Positions 52,009 through 61,710 of a DNA stretch of 64,000 bases are shown piece by piece. The position numbers and the translations under genes are program-made. The stretch's first letter is position 1. Each line of letters opens with the position of its first letter. This DNA comes from Terrirubrum flagellatum. Lineage in GTDB: Bacteria; Pseudomonadota; Alphaproteobacteria; Rhizobiales; Beijerinckiaceae. The DNA is taken from assembly GCF_022059845.1 (NCBI RefSeq), contig NZ_CP091851.1:434001-498000 (forward strand), written 5' to 3'. The notes beneath the pieces were generated by a model that saw only the letters and a program-made list of their open reading frames with translations, was not told where the DNA came from and made no database searches.

Positions 52009-52920
52009 ATGGAAGCGGGTCATGACCTCGCCGCCTTTGTGAAAGTCGCCGACCGCGGCGGCTTCTCGGCCGCGGCCGAGGATCTCGGCCTGACGCCGTC
52101 GGCCCTGTCGAAACTGGTGTCTCGTCTTGAGGAGAGGCTGGGCGCCCGGCTCTTCGCCCGCTCGACGCGCAAGGTGTCGTTGACGCCGGAAGGCGAAGTC
52201 TATCTCGCCCATTGCCGCGACATCCTCGCCGCCATGGAGGCGGCCGACGCCGAAATCTCCGCCGCCGGCGGCAGGCCGCAGGGCGTGGTGCGGGTCAATG
52301 TCGGCTCCGCCTTCGCGAGACACCAGCTCGACAGCTTCGTCCCCGACTTCTGCGCCCGCTATCCCGACGTGCATCTCGACATCGCCGTGACCGATCGCCT
52401 GATCGATGTGCTGACCGAAGGCGTTGACGTCGCGATCAGGACAGGAACGTTGAGCGACAGCCGGTTGGTGGCGCGCAAGATCGGCGAAAGCCGCCGCTAT
52501 ATCTGCGCCAGTCCGGACTATCTCGCGCGGAACGGAACGCCGCGGCTGCCGGCCGATCTCGTCAGCCATAACTGCCTGCTGCTGTCGAACTTTTCGGCGC
52601 TGGCGCGCTGGCCGTTCATGACGCCGGAAGGCCTCAACCGCATGCAGGTGTCGGGACGCATGACCTGCGACTCCGCCGATTTGCTGCTCGACTACGCCGT
52701 GCGCGGCTTCGGCATCGTGCGTCTCGGCGACATGCTTGTCGGCGATGCAATCCGGCGTGGCGACCTCGTCACGCTGCTTGAAGATCACCATGTCGAGGAG
52801 CCCTATGGCATCTGGGCGGTGATGCCGCCGGGCCGCAACCGCGCGCTGCGCGTGCGCGTGTTCGTCGATGCGCTGGCGGAGGCGTTCAAGGATTCGCCCT
52901 GGAATATCGCGAAGGATTGA
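52009..52920 (+). CDS. LysR-family regulator
   Basis: A 303-residue LysR protein. The HTH is 'DLAAFVKVADRGGFSAAAEDLGLTPSALSKLVSRLEERLGARLFARSTRKVSLTPEGEVYL'. The effector domain resembles the DmlR/AaeR-like set ('DIAVTDRLIDVLTEGVDVAIRTGTLSDSRLVARKIGESRRYICASPDYL'). No ribosome site is obvious before ATG. Its target could be the small divergent gene on the left. Confidence 0.88.
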   Translation: MEAGHDLAAFVKVADRGGFSAAAEDLGLTPSALSKLVSRLEERLGARLFARSTRKVSLTPEGEVYLAHCRDILAAMEAADAEISAAGGRPQGVVRVNVGSAFARHQLDSFVPDFCARYPDVHLDIAVTDRLIDVLTEGVDVAIRTGTLSDSRLVARKIGESRRYICASPDYLARNGTPRLPADLVSHNCLLLSNFSALARWPFMTPEGLNRMQVSGRMTCDSADLLLDYAVRGFGIVRLGDMLVGDAIRRGDLVTLLEDHHVEEPYGIWAVMPPGRNRALRVRVFVDALAEAFKDSPWNIAKD

Positions 52921-52980
52921 GAACGCGACGCCTCGATCTGCGTTAGTCTTGCCGCATCGCTTTGCTCGAAGGAGCGATCC

Positions 52981-53769
52981 ATGTCCGATCAGCAAATCCG
53001 CTTCGAAGACGGCGCGGCCTATGAAGAGATCATGGGCAAATGGAGCCGGCTCGCGGGCGATGTCTTTCTCGACTGGCTTGCGCCTGCAAAAGGGCTGAGC
53101 TGGATCGATGTCGGCTGCGGCAACGGCGCCTTCACTGAGCTTGCGATCGAGCGCTGCGCCCCGTCCGAAATCACAGGCGTCGATCCTTCCGAGGGACAGC
53201 TTGCATACGCGCGCTCGCGGCCCGGAGCGCGCGGCGCGCGATTCCAGCCCGGCGACGCCATGGCGCTTTCATTCGATGCGGATCGCTTTGACGTCGCCGT
53301 GATGGCGCTGGTGATCTTCTTCGTGCCCGATCCGGCGAAAGGCGTCGCCGAGATGCTCCGTGTCACGAAGCCCGGCGGCCTCGTCGCCGCCTACGCTTGG
53401 GATATTCCAGGCGGCGGATTTCCGCTCGAGCCGGTGCAGGCGGAGATGCGCGCCGCCGGGTTGAAGCCGCCGCGGCCGCCGAGCTTCGAGATTTCATCGA
53501 TCGAGCCCTTGCGCAAGCTCTGGTCTGACGCCGTCCTTCTGGACGTCGATGCGCGCGCGATCAGCGTGCGTCGGATTTTCGATGATTTCGATGCGTTCTG
53601 GCGCGCGATGATGATGGGATCGGCCTTGCGCGCTGCGATCGAGCAGATGCCGCCGGCCGACGCCGCTGCGTTGAGAGAACGGGTGAGGGCGCGGCTCTCC
53701 ACGGACGGCGAGCGGCGCATCTCCTACGAGGCGCGCGCCAATGCAGTGCGAGGCCGCGTTCCCGGATAG
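52981..53769 (+). CDS. class I SAM-dependent methyltransferase
   Basis: A 262-residue methyltransferase with motif I 'LSWIDVGCGNGAFTELAIER', post-I 'ITGVDPSEGQLAYAR' and 'RFQPGDAMALSFDADRFDVAVMALVIFFVPDPAKGVAEMLRVTKPGGLVAAYAWD'. It belongs to the UbiE/Methyltransf_11 type. Substrate unknown. AAGGAGCG lies upstream. Transcribed alone. Confidence 0.87.
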   Translation: MSDQQIRFEDGAAYEEIMGKWSRLAGDVFLDWLAPAKGLSWIDVGCGNGAFTELAIERCAPSEITGVDPSEGQLAYARSRPGARGARFQPGDAMALSFDADRFDVAVMALVIFFVPDPAKGVAEMLRVTKPGGLVAAYAWDIPGGGFPLEPVQAEMRAAGLKPPRPPSFEISSIEPLRKLWSDAVLLDVDARAISVRRIFDDFDAFWRAMMMGSALRAAIEQMPPADAAALRERVRARLSTDGERRISYEARANAVRGRVPG

Positions 53770-53851
53770 AATGTGAATGTTGCAGCGGTAATCGTCACAG
53801 GATTGTCACATAAGGCGCTGACACGTCGCCTCAACGACGATCGGATGCGAC

Positions 53852-56230
53852 ATGGACTACTTCAGACGCTTCAATTTTCTGTTCGCGACGCCATCGTTCG
53901 AGGCGGACGATCTCGAAGGCATCAGGTTCAACGAGATCATCAAGGAGATCGAGCGCTCAGGGTTCGAGGTCGTCCGGGCGCGCAAGCTCGAAGACGCGGA
54001 GATCGCCGTGCAGACCGATGCGGCGATCGGCTGCATGGTGGTCGACTGGGGCAAGAAGGGGCTTGAGGGAAAGACCGCCGCGCTGATCAATCTGATGCGC
54101 CGACGCGGCCTCGAATTTCCGATCGTGCTGCTGATCCGCCGCAAGCGCTTCGAGGACCTTCCTGTCGAGGTGCTCGATTTCATCGACGGCTATATCTTTC
54201 TCTCCGAAGAGACGCCGGCCTTCATCGCCAAGAATCTCGTCAGCCGGCTCAAGCAATACGCCGAAACGTTGAAGACGCCGTTCTTCGGCGCGCTCGTGGA
54301 TTATGCGGAAGAAGGCAACCAGCTCTGGACCTGCCCGGGCCATAATGGCGGCGTGTTCTACAGCCGCAGCCCGATCGGACGCGTCTTCATGGAGCATCTC
54401 GGCGAAGCCGTGTTCCGCGACGATCTCGACAATTCGGTGCTCGATCTCGGCGACCTCCTGACGCATGAGGGACCGGCGCTCAGGGCGCAGAAGGAGGCCG
54501 CGCAGATCTTCGGCGCGGAGAAGACCTATTTCGTCCTCAATGGCACCTCGACCTCGAACAAGGTCGCGCTCACCGCGCTCGTCGCCGACGGCGATCTCGT
54601 CCTGTTCGATCGCAACAATCACAAGGCGGCCCATCACGGCGCGCTGCTGATCAGCGGCGGAATTCCCGTCTATGTTCCGACCGTGCGCAACGCCTGGGGC
54701 CTGATCGGGCCGATGCGCTGGGACGCCTTCGACGAAGAGGCTCTACGGGAGCGCATTCGCACGCATCCGCTGGTGAAAGATCCCGCGGCCTGGCGCAGGC
54801 CGCGGCCGTTCCGCGTCGCCGTCGTCGAGCAATGCACCTATGACGGCACGATCCATTCCGCCGAGATGATCCTGAAAAAGATCGGCCATCTCTGCGACTA
54901 CATCCTGTTCGATGAAGCCTGGGCCGGCTTCATGAAATTTCATCCGATCTATGCCGGCCGCTTCGCCATGGGACTGTCCGATCTCGGACCTGACGCGCCG
55001 GGCGTCATCGCGACGCAATCGACGCACAAGCAGCTCGCGAGCTTCAGCCAGGCGTCGCAGATTCACATGAAGGATCGTCACATCCGCGGGCAGAAGCGCC
55101 GCATCGAGCATCGGCGCTTCAATGAGAGCTTCATGCAGCATGCGTCGACCTCGCCCTTCTATCCCCTGTTCGCGTCGCTCGATGTCGGCGCGCAGATGAT
55201 GAAGGGCCGCTCCGGCGAAGTGCTGTGGGACGACACGATCAGGCTCGGCATCGAGCTGCGCAAGAAAATCCGCGCCGTGCGTCGCGAATTCGAGGAGAAG
55301 GAGACAAGGGCGGAGCGCCGCTGGTTCTTCGAGCCTTTCGTGCCCGACAGGATCGCGATCCCCGACGTCTCGCGCGAAGGCGCGACGCATGACGTCGCCT
55401 GGGAGACGATCAGCACCGACCTGCTCGCGACCAATCCGCTCTACTGGCGGCTGGAGCCGGGCGCCGCATGGCACGGATTCCCTGATATGGCGCCGGGCTT
55501 CGCCATGACCGATCCGAACAAGCTGACGCTGCTCACGCCCGGATTCGATCGCGCCGCCGGCGAATATGCGGAGCATGGAATCCCGGCGCCCGTCGTCGCG
55601 CAATATCTGCGCGAGAACAGGATCGTCGCGGAAAAGAACGACCTCAATTCGCTGCTGTTCCTGCTGACGCCCGGCGTCGAGGCGAGCAAGGCCGGCACGC
55701 TGGTGAGCGGCCTTGTCGCGTTCAAGAAACTGCATGACGACAACGCGCTGCTTGAGGATGCGATCCCGGAATTCTATCGCAAGCGCGCGCAACGCTATGC
55801 CGGCGTGCGCTTGCGCGATCTCTGCGGCGAGATGCATCGCTTCTTTCGCGCCGCCGATGTCAGCGCGCTGCAAGCGAAGCAGTTCGCGCCTGAGCATCTG
55901 CCCGAGATCGCGATGTCGCCGCATGACGCGGCGCGCTGTCTCGTGCGCAACGATGTCGATTATCTCCCGATCGGCGAGATATCGGGACGCGTCGCGGTGA
56001 CGCCGTTCGTTGTCTATCCGCCCGGGATTGCGACGATTGTTCCCGGCGAGAGGCTCACCGAGCGGGCGAAGCCGATGATTGACTATCTCAAGATGTTCGA
56101 GACGAGCTTCAACACATTCCCCGGCTTTGATGTCGAAATCCAGGGCGTCTACAAGGAGATCGACGCGTCCGGCCGCATCACGCTTCACACCTATGTCGCG
56201 TCGGAGCCAACCGAGCGCCGGAGCCTCTGA
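53852..56230 (+). CDS. Orn/Lys/Arg decarboxylase, inducible type
   Basis: A 792-residue fold-type I decarboxylase of the large AdiA/CadA class. An N-terminal receiver-like wing domain (about 1-130) is followed by the PLP core with 'TYFVLNGTSTSNKVALTALV', 'FDRNNHKAAHHGALL', 'DYILFDEAWAGFMKFHP' and PLP-lysine motif 'TQSTHKQLASFSQASQIH', then the C-terminal domain. It decarboxylates arginine, lysine or ornithine, giving agmatine, cadaverine or putrescine and consuming protons. The specificity cannot be told. It is followed after five bases by a GNAT, probably the same operon. Confidence 0.9.
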   Translation: MDYFRRFNFLFATPSFEADDLEGIRFNEIIKEIERSGFEVVRARKLEDAEIAVQTDAAIGCMVVDWGKKGLEGKTAALINLMRRRGLEFPIVLLIRRKRFEDLPVEVLDFIDGYIFLSEETPAFIAKNLVSRLKQYAETLKTPFFGALVDYAEEGNQLWTCPGHNGGVFYSRSPIGRVFMEHLGEAVFRDDLDNSVLDLGDLLTHEGPALRAQKEAAQIFGAEKTYFVLNGTSTSNKVALTALVADGDLVLFDRNNHKAAHHGALLISGGIPVYVPTVRNAWGLIGPMRWDAFDEEALRERIRTHPLVKDPAAWRRPRPFRVAVVEQCTYDGTIHSAEMILKKIGHLCDYILFDEAWAGFMKFHPIYAGRFAMGLSDLGPDAPGVIATQSTHKQLASFSQASQIHMKDRHIRGQKRRIEHRRFNESFMQHASTSPFYPLFASLDVGAQMMKGRSGEVLWDDTIRLGIELRKKIRAVRREFEEKETRAERRWFFEPFVPDRIAIPDVSREGATHDVAWETISTDLLATNPLYWRLEPGAAWHGFPDMAPGFAMTDPNKLTLLTPGFDRAAGEYAEHGIPAPVVAQYLRENRIVAEKNDLNSLLFLLTPGVEASKAGTLVSGLVAFKKLHDDNALLEDAIPEFYRKRAQRYAGVRLRDLCGEMHRFFRAADVSALQAKQFAPEHLPEIAMSPHDAARCLVRNDVDYLPIGEISGRVAVTPFVVYPPGIATIVPGERLTERAKPMIDYLKMFETSFNTFPGFDVEIQGVYKEIDASGRITLHTYVASEPTERRSL

Positions 56231-56235
56231 TCGCA

Positions 56236-56796
56236 ATGGATCATCAACACGCAATCGTCGTCCGTCCGTCGCGGGATGACGATGTCGAGCCGATGCTCGC
56301 GATCTATCGCCGCCATATCAGGCGCGGCGTCGATGACGCGGTGGAGGATTCAGGCGCGCCGGAGCCGGATGATCTGCGCGACCGGCGCAAGAATTTGCGC
56401 AGTCGCCGCCTGCCGCATCTCGTGGCGACGCTTCGCGGCGAAGTCGTGGGCTACGCCTATGTGGTGCTGTTCCGCAAACGGCCGGCCTATCGCTTCACGG
56501 TCAAGCATTCGATCTATGTGCATCATGATCATCTCGGGCGCGGCGTTGGCCGCGTGCTCATGCAGGGATTGATCGACGCCTGCGCCGCCGCCGGCTTCCG
56601 GCAGATGATCGGCTATATCGACGCCGACAATGCGGCCTCGCTTGGTCTGCATGAGAAGTTCGGATTTTCGCGCGTCGGTCGTCTGCCCGCGGTCGCCTGG
56701 CGCTATGGCAAATGGTCCGACAGCGTGATGGTGCAGCGCTCGCTCGGGCCAGGCGCGACCGAGCCGCCGCCGCCGGAGCCGCTGTCGCGGCGATGA
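56236..56796 (+). CDS. GNAT-family acetyltransferase, phosphinothricin-acetyltransferase-like
   Basis: A 186-residue GNAT with 'IVVRPSRDDDVEPMLAIYRRHI', 'GEVVGYAYVVLFRKRPAYRFTVKHSIYVHHDHLGRGVGRVLMQGLID' and 'MIGYIDADNAASLGLHEKFGFSRVGRL', a pattern of the Pat/MddA group that acetylates amino acids or methionine sulfoximine. It lies five bases after the decarboxylase, so it might acetylate the amine product, though this is only suggested by position. Its stop is just before rnpB's 3' end. Confidence 0.85.
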   Translation: MDHQHAIVVRPSRDDDVEPMLAIYRRHIRRGVDDAVEDSGAPEPDDLRDRRKNLRSRRLPHLVATLRGEVVGYAYVVLFRKRPAYRFTVKHSIYVHHDHLGRGVGRVLMQGLIDACAAAGFRQMIGYIDADNAASLGLHEKFGFSRVGRLPAVAWRYGKWSDSVMVQRSLGPGATEPPPPEPLSRR

Positions 56797-56799
56797 TAA

Positions 56800-57202
56800 A
56801 AGCGCCAGTCGGCCTGTAAGCCGGGTTCTGGATGGCCGTCGGGCGAGCCCGACAACGTGGCGGCCATTCCTCTGGGACGCCTCTCGCGAGGCGCCTCAAG
56901 CAACCAACCCGGACGGCGGGCCGGAGAGCCCTGCGACGGTTTCCCGCCGCGCGCCGTCCCTATTCGGTCTTGCTCCCGACGGGGCTTGCCGTGCCGCTTC
57001 CGTTGCCGGTCGCGCGGTGCGCTCTTGCCGCACCGTTTCACCCTTACCTGCGCAAGCGCAGGCGGTCTGATCTCTGTGGCGCTTTCCCTGGGGTCGCCCC
57101 CGCCGGATGTTATCCGGCGCCGTATCTCCGTGGAGCCCGGACTTTCCTCGATCCAGGAGTTTCCCCCTTGGGATCGCGGCCGCCCGGCCGACTGGCGCGG
57201 GC
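56800..57202 (-). ncRNA. rnpB: RNase P RNA, bacterial type A
   Basis: On the minus strand the full set of conserved blocks is present in order: GAGGAAAGTCCGGGCTCC, AGGGTGAAACGGTGCGGCAA, GACCGAATAGGGA and CAGAACCCGGCTTACAG near the 3' end. CGCCAGTCGG at the 5' end pairs with CGACTGGCG at the 3' end to form stem P1. This is the catalytic RNA that trims 5' leaders from pre-tRNA. Ends are placed by P1 and may be a few bases off. It fills the gap between the GNAT and transglycosylase genes. Confidence 0.96.
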
Positions 57203-57250
57203 GTGATGACCGCGCCGCCGCTTCAGGTCAAGGGTTCGAGGTGGAGGGCG

Positions 57251-57856
57251 TCAGGACGGCGAGGACGCGTAAGCCATCAGCGCCTTGACGCGGGTGCAGT
57301 AGACCCGGTTCGCGCCTGACATATGGGTGGCGCGCAGGCCGCTCTGGTAGCGCATGATCGCGCCGCAGGCGTCGCCATTCGCCATGCGATAGGCGCGGGC
57401 GAGCAGCTTCACGCCGAAATGGGCGTTGGTCTCGGCGTCGAGCAACCCTTGCGCGGAGCCGGTGTAGCCTTCGCCGCGGGCGGTCTGCAGCCTGATCTGC
57501 ATCAGGCCGAAATTGCCGGCATGGGCGGCTCTCGGATTGAAGCGGCTTTCGATGCGAGCGACCGCTTCGGCGAGCGCGAAAGGCACGCCATGCTCCGCCG
57601 CCTTCCGCTCCAGGATCACCTTGATCTCGGACGGCGCCCTGTCGCTGCGGGCGATGCGGCCCCGGCGTCCGCCGCGCGGCTCCGGCGCCGGCGCTTCCAC
57701 GACCTTGCTTTCGGGCGCGGCGTCCTCGGCTTCTTGCGGACGCTGCGCGCTGGCGGCGATGTCATGCATGGTCTCTGATTCGTTTCCGGCCCAGGCCGCC
57801 ATTGGCGCGCACAGCAGGAACACACCGGTCGCGAGCGCGACAGGGAGCTTCGTCAT
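57251..57856 (-). CDS. SLT-type lytic transglycosylase
   Basis: A 201-residue exported protein. The signal peptide ends near AAWAGNE. A linker (about 25-75) precedes the SLT domain, with the catalytic Glu in 'AEAVARIESRFNPRA', the 'GLMQIR' strand, and 'AHFGVKLLARAYR...GDACGAIMRYQSG'. It cleaves peptidoglycan to anhydro-muropeptides. The domain is short but complete. It is single, with rnpB downstream on the same strand. Confidence 0.88.
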   Translation of the reverse strand: MTKLPVALATGVFLLCAPMAAWAGNESETMHDIAASAQRPQEAEDAAPESKVVEAPAPEPRGGRRGRIARSDRAPSEIKVILERKAAEHGVPFALAEAVARIESRFNPRAAHAGNFGLMQIRLQTARGEGYTGSAQGLLDAETNAHFGVKLLARAYRMANGDACGAIMRYQSGLRATHMSGANRVYCTRVKALMAYASSPS

Positions 57857-58102
57857 TCGTGGCTTTCCCGTTTCTGTCTCCGGCGCGATTGCAGGCGCAA
57901 TGCGGCGAGGATGGGGCGGCGAGCCGTTTTGCGCGCATGCGGGCAGGCCGGGCGAGGGCGGAACCTTGTTGAGAAAATGGCGTTATTTTCTCCAGATGTG
58001 CGCCAGCGCACATCCCGGAAAATTTGAACGACGGACTTCAGTAAGTTACCATCACCCGGCGTCAGGAGTCTGCTTGGCGTCGTCAACCTCCTGGGGAGTT
58101 CC

Positions 58103-58384
58103 ATGAAGAAACTTGTCACCCTCGCCTCCGTCGCGCTCGTGGGGCTCTCCGTGGCGGCGTGCAACACGCCGAGCGAGCGGGCTGCGGGCGGCGCGATCCT
58201 GGGCGGCGCGACCGGCGCAGCGATCGGCGGTCTTGCGACCGGCCGGGCCGGCGGCGCGGTGGTTGGCGGCCTGATCGGCGCGGCGGCCGGCGGTGTGCTC
58301 GGCGCGGCGACGGCGGCGTGCCCGGATGGCTATCTGCTGGTCCGCGACCGCTATGGCCGCGACGTCTGCGCTCCGCGCTATTGA
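58103..58384 (+). CDS. small glycine-zipper lipoprotein
   Basis: A 93-residue lipoprotein. The signal ends in lipobox LSVAAC. The middle is a glycine zipper ('GGAILGGATGAAIGGLATGRAGGAVVGGLIGAAAGGVLGAA') that would insert into or pack against membrane, and the end 'CPDGYLLVRDRYGRDVCAPRY' has two Cys. Similar small proteins are common in Rhizobiales envelopes; function unknown. GGGGAG precedes the ATG. Confidence 0.85.
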   Translation: MKKLVTLASVALVGLSVAACNTPSERAAGGAILGGATGAAIGGLATGRAGGAVVGGLIGAAAGGVLGAATAACPDGYLLVRDRYGRDVCAPRY

Positions 58385-58544
58385 TCGCTTCCTCGCGTTC
58401 CTTTCGAGGGCGCGAATGGTTTGGAAGGCCGCGCGGCGACGCGCGGCTTTCGCTTTTCAAGGCGCTCGCCATCGCCTTGCGCTCACGGCAATGTGCATCT
58501 GAGTTTTGCAGCCAGTCGCGCGATGGCGCGCTATCCGCAGCGTG

Positions 58545-59462
58545 ATGTCAGCTCAACCGCTTTCGAAATCCCGCCCGTTTCCCTGGCCCTGGCTTGATCG
58601 CGCCGGGCGGCTGTCGCCCTTGAAGACGATCGTCTTCATCGGGCTTTTTCTGCCGGCGGGATGGATCGCGCTACAGGGCGCGCTGTCGATGCTCGGGCCG
58701 AAGCCGGTCACCGAGGCGCTGCATCAGTTCGGCGACTGGACGGTGAGGTTTCTGGCGCTGACGCTCGCCGTGACGCCGTTCCGCTTCATCGGCAATTGGC
58801 CGAAACTCTTTCTCGTCAGGCGCATGCTCGGCCTCGCCGCGCTCGCCTACGTCCTCGTCCACCTGACGCTTTATGTCGTGCAGGAAGCCTACGACATTCC
58901 GAAGGTGATCTGGGAGATCATACTCCGCTTCTATCTCACCATCGGCTTCATCGCGCTCGCTGGCCTCATCGCGCTCGGCCTGACCTCGACCGACAAGATG
59001 ATCAGCCGCATGGGCGCGGCCTGGCATCGCCTGCACCAACTCATCTACCCCATCGTGTTCCTCGCGCTGGCGCACTACTTCATCCAGTCGAAAATCAATG
59101 TCGATCAGGCCGTGCTCATGAGCGGGCTGTTTCTGCTGCTCTTCATCTATCGGCTGATGCGCCGCTTCGGCGTGGCCTATGGCGTGCTGTCGCTGGCGGC
59201 TGCGGCTATTGTCGGCGGCGTCGGCACGATGCTGATCGAGAGCGCGTGGTACGGGCTCGCGACCGGCGTGCCGGCCTTCGCCGTGCTCCAGGCGAACCTC
59301 GACTTCTCCTATGTCATCCGGCCCGGCTGGTGGGTGATGGCGGCCGGCTTCGGCGTCGCGCTCGTCAAAGCGCTGCGTCCGTCGCCATCCCGGTCGCGCG
59401 CGCCGACGGAGCGGAAGGCGCCTCGGGACAGCGTCGCCAACGCCGCCTCACAAGCATCGTAA
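58545..59462 (+). CDS. msrQ: MsrQ-type membrane haem protein (partner of MsrP)
   Basis: A 305-residue inner-membrane protein with about six helices in the ferric-reductase-like fold. Key blocks are 'TGDWTVRFLALTLAVTPFR'-like segment, 'RRMLGLAALAYVLVHLTLYVVQEAYD', 'AWHRLHQLIYPIVFLALAHYFIQSK', with the haem His residues. It passes electrons from the quinone pool to MsrP. The first ATG after the TTG-initiated frame is used. It has lost linkage with msrP (45.2 kb). The C-terminal tail is longer than usual. Confidence 0.88.
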   Translation: MSAQPLSKSRPFPWPWLDRAGRLSPLKTIVFIGLFLPAGWIALQGALSMLGPKPVTEALHQFGDWTVRFLALTLAVTPFRFIGNWPKLFLVRRMLGLAALAYVLVHLTLYVVQEAYDIPKVIWEIILRFYLTIGFIALAGLIALGLTSTDKMISRMGAAWHRLHQLIYPIVFLALAHYFIQSKINVDQAVLMSGLFLLLFIYRLMRRFGVAYGVLSLAAAAIVGGVGTMLIESAWYGLATGVPAFAVLQANLDFSYVIRPGWWVMAAGFGVALVKALRPSPSRSRAPTERKAPRDSVANAASQAS

Positions 59463-59599
59463 GGGCCGTTTTGGCCGCTGGCGCGCCATGTTGGCGCCGC
59501 TCTCAACCCTTCATTAACCCTAAAGGATTCTGATCCGGGAGAGCTTTGCGGTTGCGCCGCGGGCCCTGTCGACTCGCGCCGGGAAGTATGAACGTTTTA

Positions 59600-59639
59600 T
59601 TGACGCCCAAATTATCCCATGATATCCCAAATCATCCCG
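59600..59639. promoter_or_regulatory. mraZ promoter with four MraZ-type repeats
   Basis: Four NCCCA/G pentamers begin at 59605, 59615, 59625 and 59635, exactly 10 bp apart. Read on the minus strand they are TGGGN (C/TGGGA) repeats with 5-bp spacers, the known MraZ binding pattern. TTGACG (59600-59605), 17 bp and TATCCC (59623-59628) overlap them as a possible promoter. They are in the 310-bp gap between msrQ and mraZ, which holds no gene. Autorepression of the division cluster by MraZ is expected. Confidence 0.78.
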
Positions 59640-59772
59640 CCCAGGAATGAACGCCGCCCACGCGCGTCCGGCTCTGTCGGATCGTGGTCGCTCGCGTCTT
59701 TCGCGTTCGGGATGCATGAGCCGACGGCGAGCGGGGGGCTCCCGTCCGTTGTGAGCGGCTTGTTGGAGTGGC

Positions 59773-60258
59773 GTGGCGTCTCAGGGCATGGATCTCTTCG
59801 TGTCCCATGTGACGATGCGCCTCGACGCGAAGGGTCGGGTGTCTATTCCAGCTTCTTTCCGCGCCGTTCTGGCCAAGGATGGGTACGAGGGGATCTATCT
59901 GCATCCCTCGCTCGACCGGCCGGCTCTGGACGCGGGCGGCCACGCCCTGATCCACGAGATCGAAGCTCTTCTCTCCCAATACGATCCCTTCTCCGATGCG
60001 TGGGAGGTCTTCTCGACCGCGCTGCATGGAGAGAGCGAGCAGGTGAAGATGGATGGCGAGGGCCGCGTGCAGCTCCCCGAGCGCCTGAAGACGTCAGCCT
60101 TCATCAAGGACGAGGCGACCTTCGTCGGCCTCGGACACAAGTTCCAGATCTGGGAGCCCCAGCGTTTCGCCGCGCACCGATCCGAGGCCACGGAGAAGGT
60201 GCGGGCGTTCCGGCGCGAGCTTGGCTCGCGCTCCCCCTCCGGAGCGCGGGATCGATGA
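59773..60258 (+). CDS. mraZ: transcriptional regulator MraZ
   Basis: A 161-residue MraZ with both SpoVT-AbrB-like repeats: '[21 protein letters not shown]' and '[21 protein letters not shown]'. It begins the division/cell-wall cluster and regulates it. The GTG at 59773 is chosen because GGAG lies four bases upstream; the ATG at 59788 has no site. It overlaps rsmH by ATGA. The C-terminal tail is basic. Confidence 0.92.
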   Translation: MASQGMDLFVSHVTMRLDAKGRVSIPASFRAVLAKDGYEGIYLHPSLDRPALDAGGHALIHEIEALLSQYDPFSDAWEVFSTALHGESEQVKMDGEGRVQLPERLKTSAFIKDEATFVGLGHKFQIWEPQRFAAHRSEATEKVRAFRRELGSRSPSGARDR

Positions 60259-61301
60259 CGGACCGCGGCGCGGAGCCGGGCTCCGTCGCCGCAGGTGGAC
60301 CGGTTCGTCACGTTCCCGTGCTCCGGGAGGAGTCGGTGAAGGCGCTCGGCGTCAAATCCGGCGGCGTCTATCTCGACGGCACCTTCGGCGCAGGCGGATA
60401 TACGCGCGCCATCCTTGCAGCCTCGCCCGACGCGCGCGTGATCGCGATCGATCGCGATCCCGATGCGATCCGCGACGGCGCTTCGCTCGTCGCCGAAGCG
60501 CAGGGCCGGCTCATTCTCGTGAAGGGCCGCTTCGGCGATCTCGACGAGATCGCGAGAGAGCATGGCTTTGATGCGATCGACGGCGTCGCGCTCGATGTCG
60601 GCGTGTCATCGATGCAGTTCGACGAAGCGCAGCGCGGCTTCTCCTTCCGTCACGACGCGCCGCTCGACATGCGCATGGAGAGCCAAGGCCGCTCCGCCGC
60701 CGACATCCTCGCCGAGGATGACGAAGCCCAAATCGCCGACATTCTCTATCACTATGGCGAGGAGCGCCGCTCGCGCGCCATCGCGCGCGCCATCGTCGCG
60801 CGCCGCAATTCATCGCCGGTGACGACGACGAAACAACTCGCCGATCTCATTGCGACGATCGAGCGGCCGCGTCCGAACATGATCCATCCCGCGACGCGCT
60901 CATTCCAGGCGCTGCGCATCGCGGTGAATGACGAGCTCGGCGAACTCGCGCGCGCATTGCATGCGGCCGAGCGCATTCTGAAGCCCGGCGGCAAGCTTGC
61001 GATCGTCAGCTTCCATTCGCTTGAAGACCGCATCGTGAAGCAGTTTCTCAGCGTCCGTTCCGGCCGCGGCGAATCCGCGTCGCGGCGATTGCCCGGCGAA
61101 CCGCTGGCGGAAACGCCGACCTTCATGCTGACGACGCGCAAGCCGATTGAACCATCCGACTCCGAAATTGCCGCCAATCCGCGCGCGCGCTCGGCGCGCC
61201 TGCGCGCAGCGGAGCGGACGGACGCAGCCGCGCGTGGCGAAGACAGCGACATCATGGCGCTCGCGGCTTTGCCGCAGCGCGGCGAAACGAGGCGCGCATG
61301 A
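60255..61301 (+). CDS. rsmH: 16S rRNA m4C1402 methyltransferase RsmH
   Basis: A 348-residue RsmH (MraW). Motifs are '[17 protein letters not shown]', 'IAIDRDPDA', '[32 protein letters not shown]', '[15 protein letters not shown]' and '[19 protein letters not shown]'. It methylates N4 of cytidine 1402 in the small ribosomal RNA. It overlaps both neighbours by ATGA, so translation is coupled across mraZ-rsmH-ftsL. Confidence 0.96.
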   Translation: MTDRGAEPGSVAAGGPVRHVPVLREESVKALGVKSGGVYLDGTFGAGGYTRAILAASPDARVIAIDRDPDAIRDGASLVAEAQGRLILVKGRFGDLDEIAREHGFDAIDGVALDVGVSSMQFDEAQRGFSFRHDAPLDMRMESQGRSAADILAEDDEAQIADILYHYGEERRSRAIARAIVARRNSSPVTTTKQLADLIATIERPRPNMIHPATRSFQALRIAVNDELGELARALHAAERILKPGGKLAIVSFHSLEDRIVKQFLSVRSGRGESASRRLPGEPLAETPTFMLTTRKPIEPSDSEIAANPRARSARLRAAERTDAAARGEDSDIMALAALPQRGETRRA

Positions 61302-61708
61302 TCCTGCGTTTGTTCCATGTCGCGGCGATCGGCGCGTTGCTATCGTCGGCGCTCTATGCGTACTCGATCAAGTACGACACGACGCTGCGCTCCGAGCAGC
61401 TCGTGAAACTGAAGCACAAGGTGCAGCGCGAGAAGGACGCCATCGCGATCCTGCGCGCGGAGTGGCAGCTTCTCAATCGGCCCGAGCGCGTGCAGGAGCT
61501 CGCCAAACAATTCCCCGATCTCCAGCAATTGCAGTCGCATCAGATCGGCACGATCGCGGAATTGCCGATGAAGTCCGACAAGGGCGATGAACTCGGCAAG
61601 AAGCTCGATCTCTTGGGGCTCGCCGCGCCGACGGCTACCCCGCGTGATATGACCGGCTCGATCACGGCGCCGAAACCAGGCGCCGGGCGCACGCCGACGG
61701 CGAGGTGA
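61298..61708 (+). CDS. ftsL: cell division protein FtsL
   Basis: A 136-residue bitopic protein. One N-terminal helix ('[21 protein letters not shown]') is followed by a coiled coil ('[43 protein letters not shown]'). It joins FtsB and FtsQ at the septum and activates FtsWI. Position directly after rsmH with an ATGA overlap supports the call. It has a longer C-terminal tail than in E. coli. Confidence 0.9.
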   Translation: MILRLFHVAAIGALLSSALYAYSIKYDTTLRSEQLVKLKHKVQREKDAIAILRAEWQLLNRPERVQELAKQFPDLQQLQSHQIGTIAELPMKSDKGDELGKKLDLLGLAAPTATPRDMTGSITAPKPGAGRTPTAR

Positions 61709-61710
61709 TC

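Noticed and set aside
54743-56254. 503-residue minus-strand open frame over the decarboxylase
   Set aside because: Antisense to a well-supported PLP decarboxylase.
59605-59639. short evenly spaced repeats suggestive of a CRISPR array
   Set aside because: Units are only 5 bp at 10-bp spacing; they fit the MraZ operator pattern. No CRISPR array or cas gene was seen in the window.
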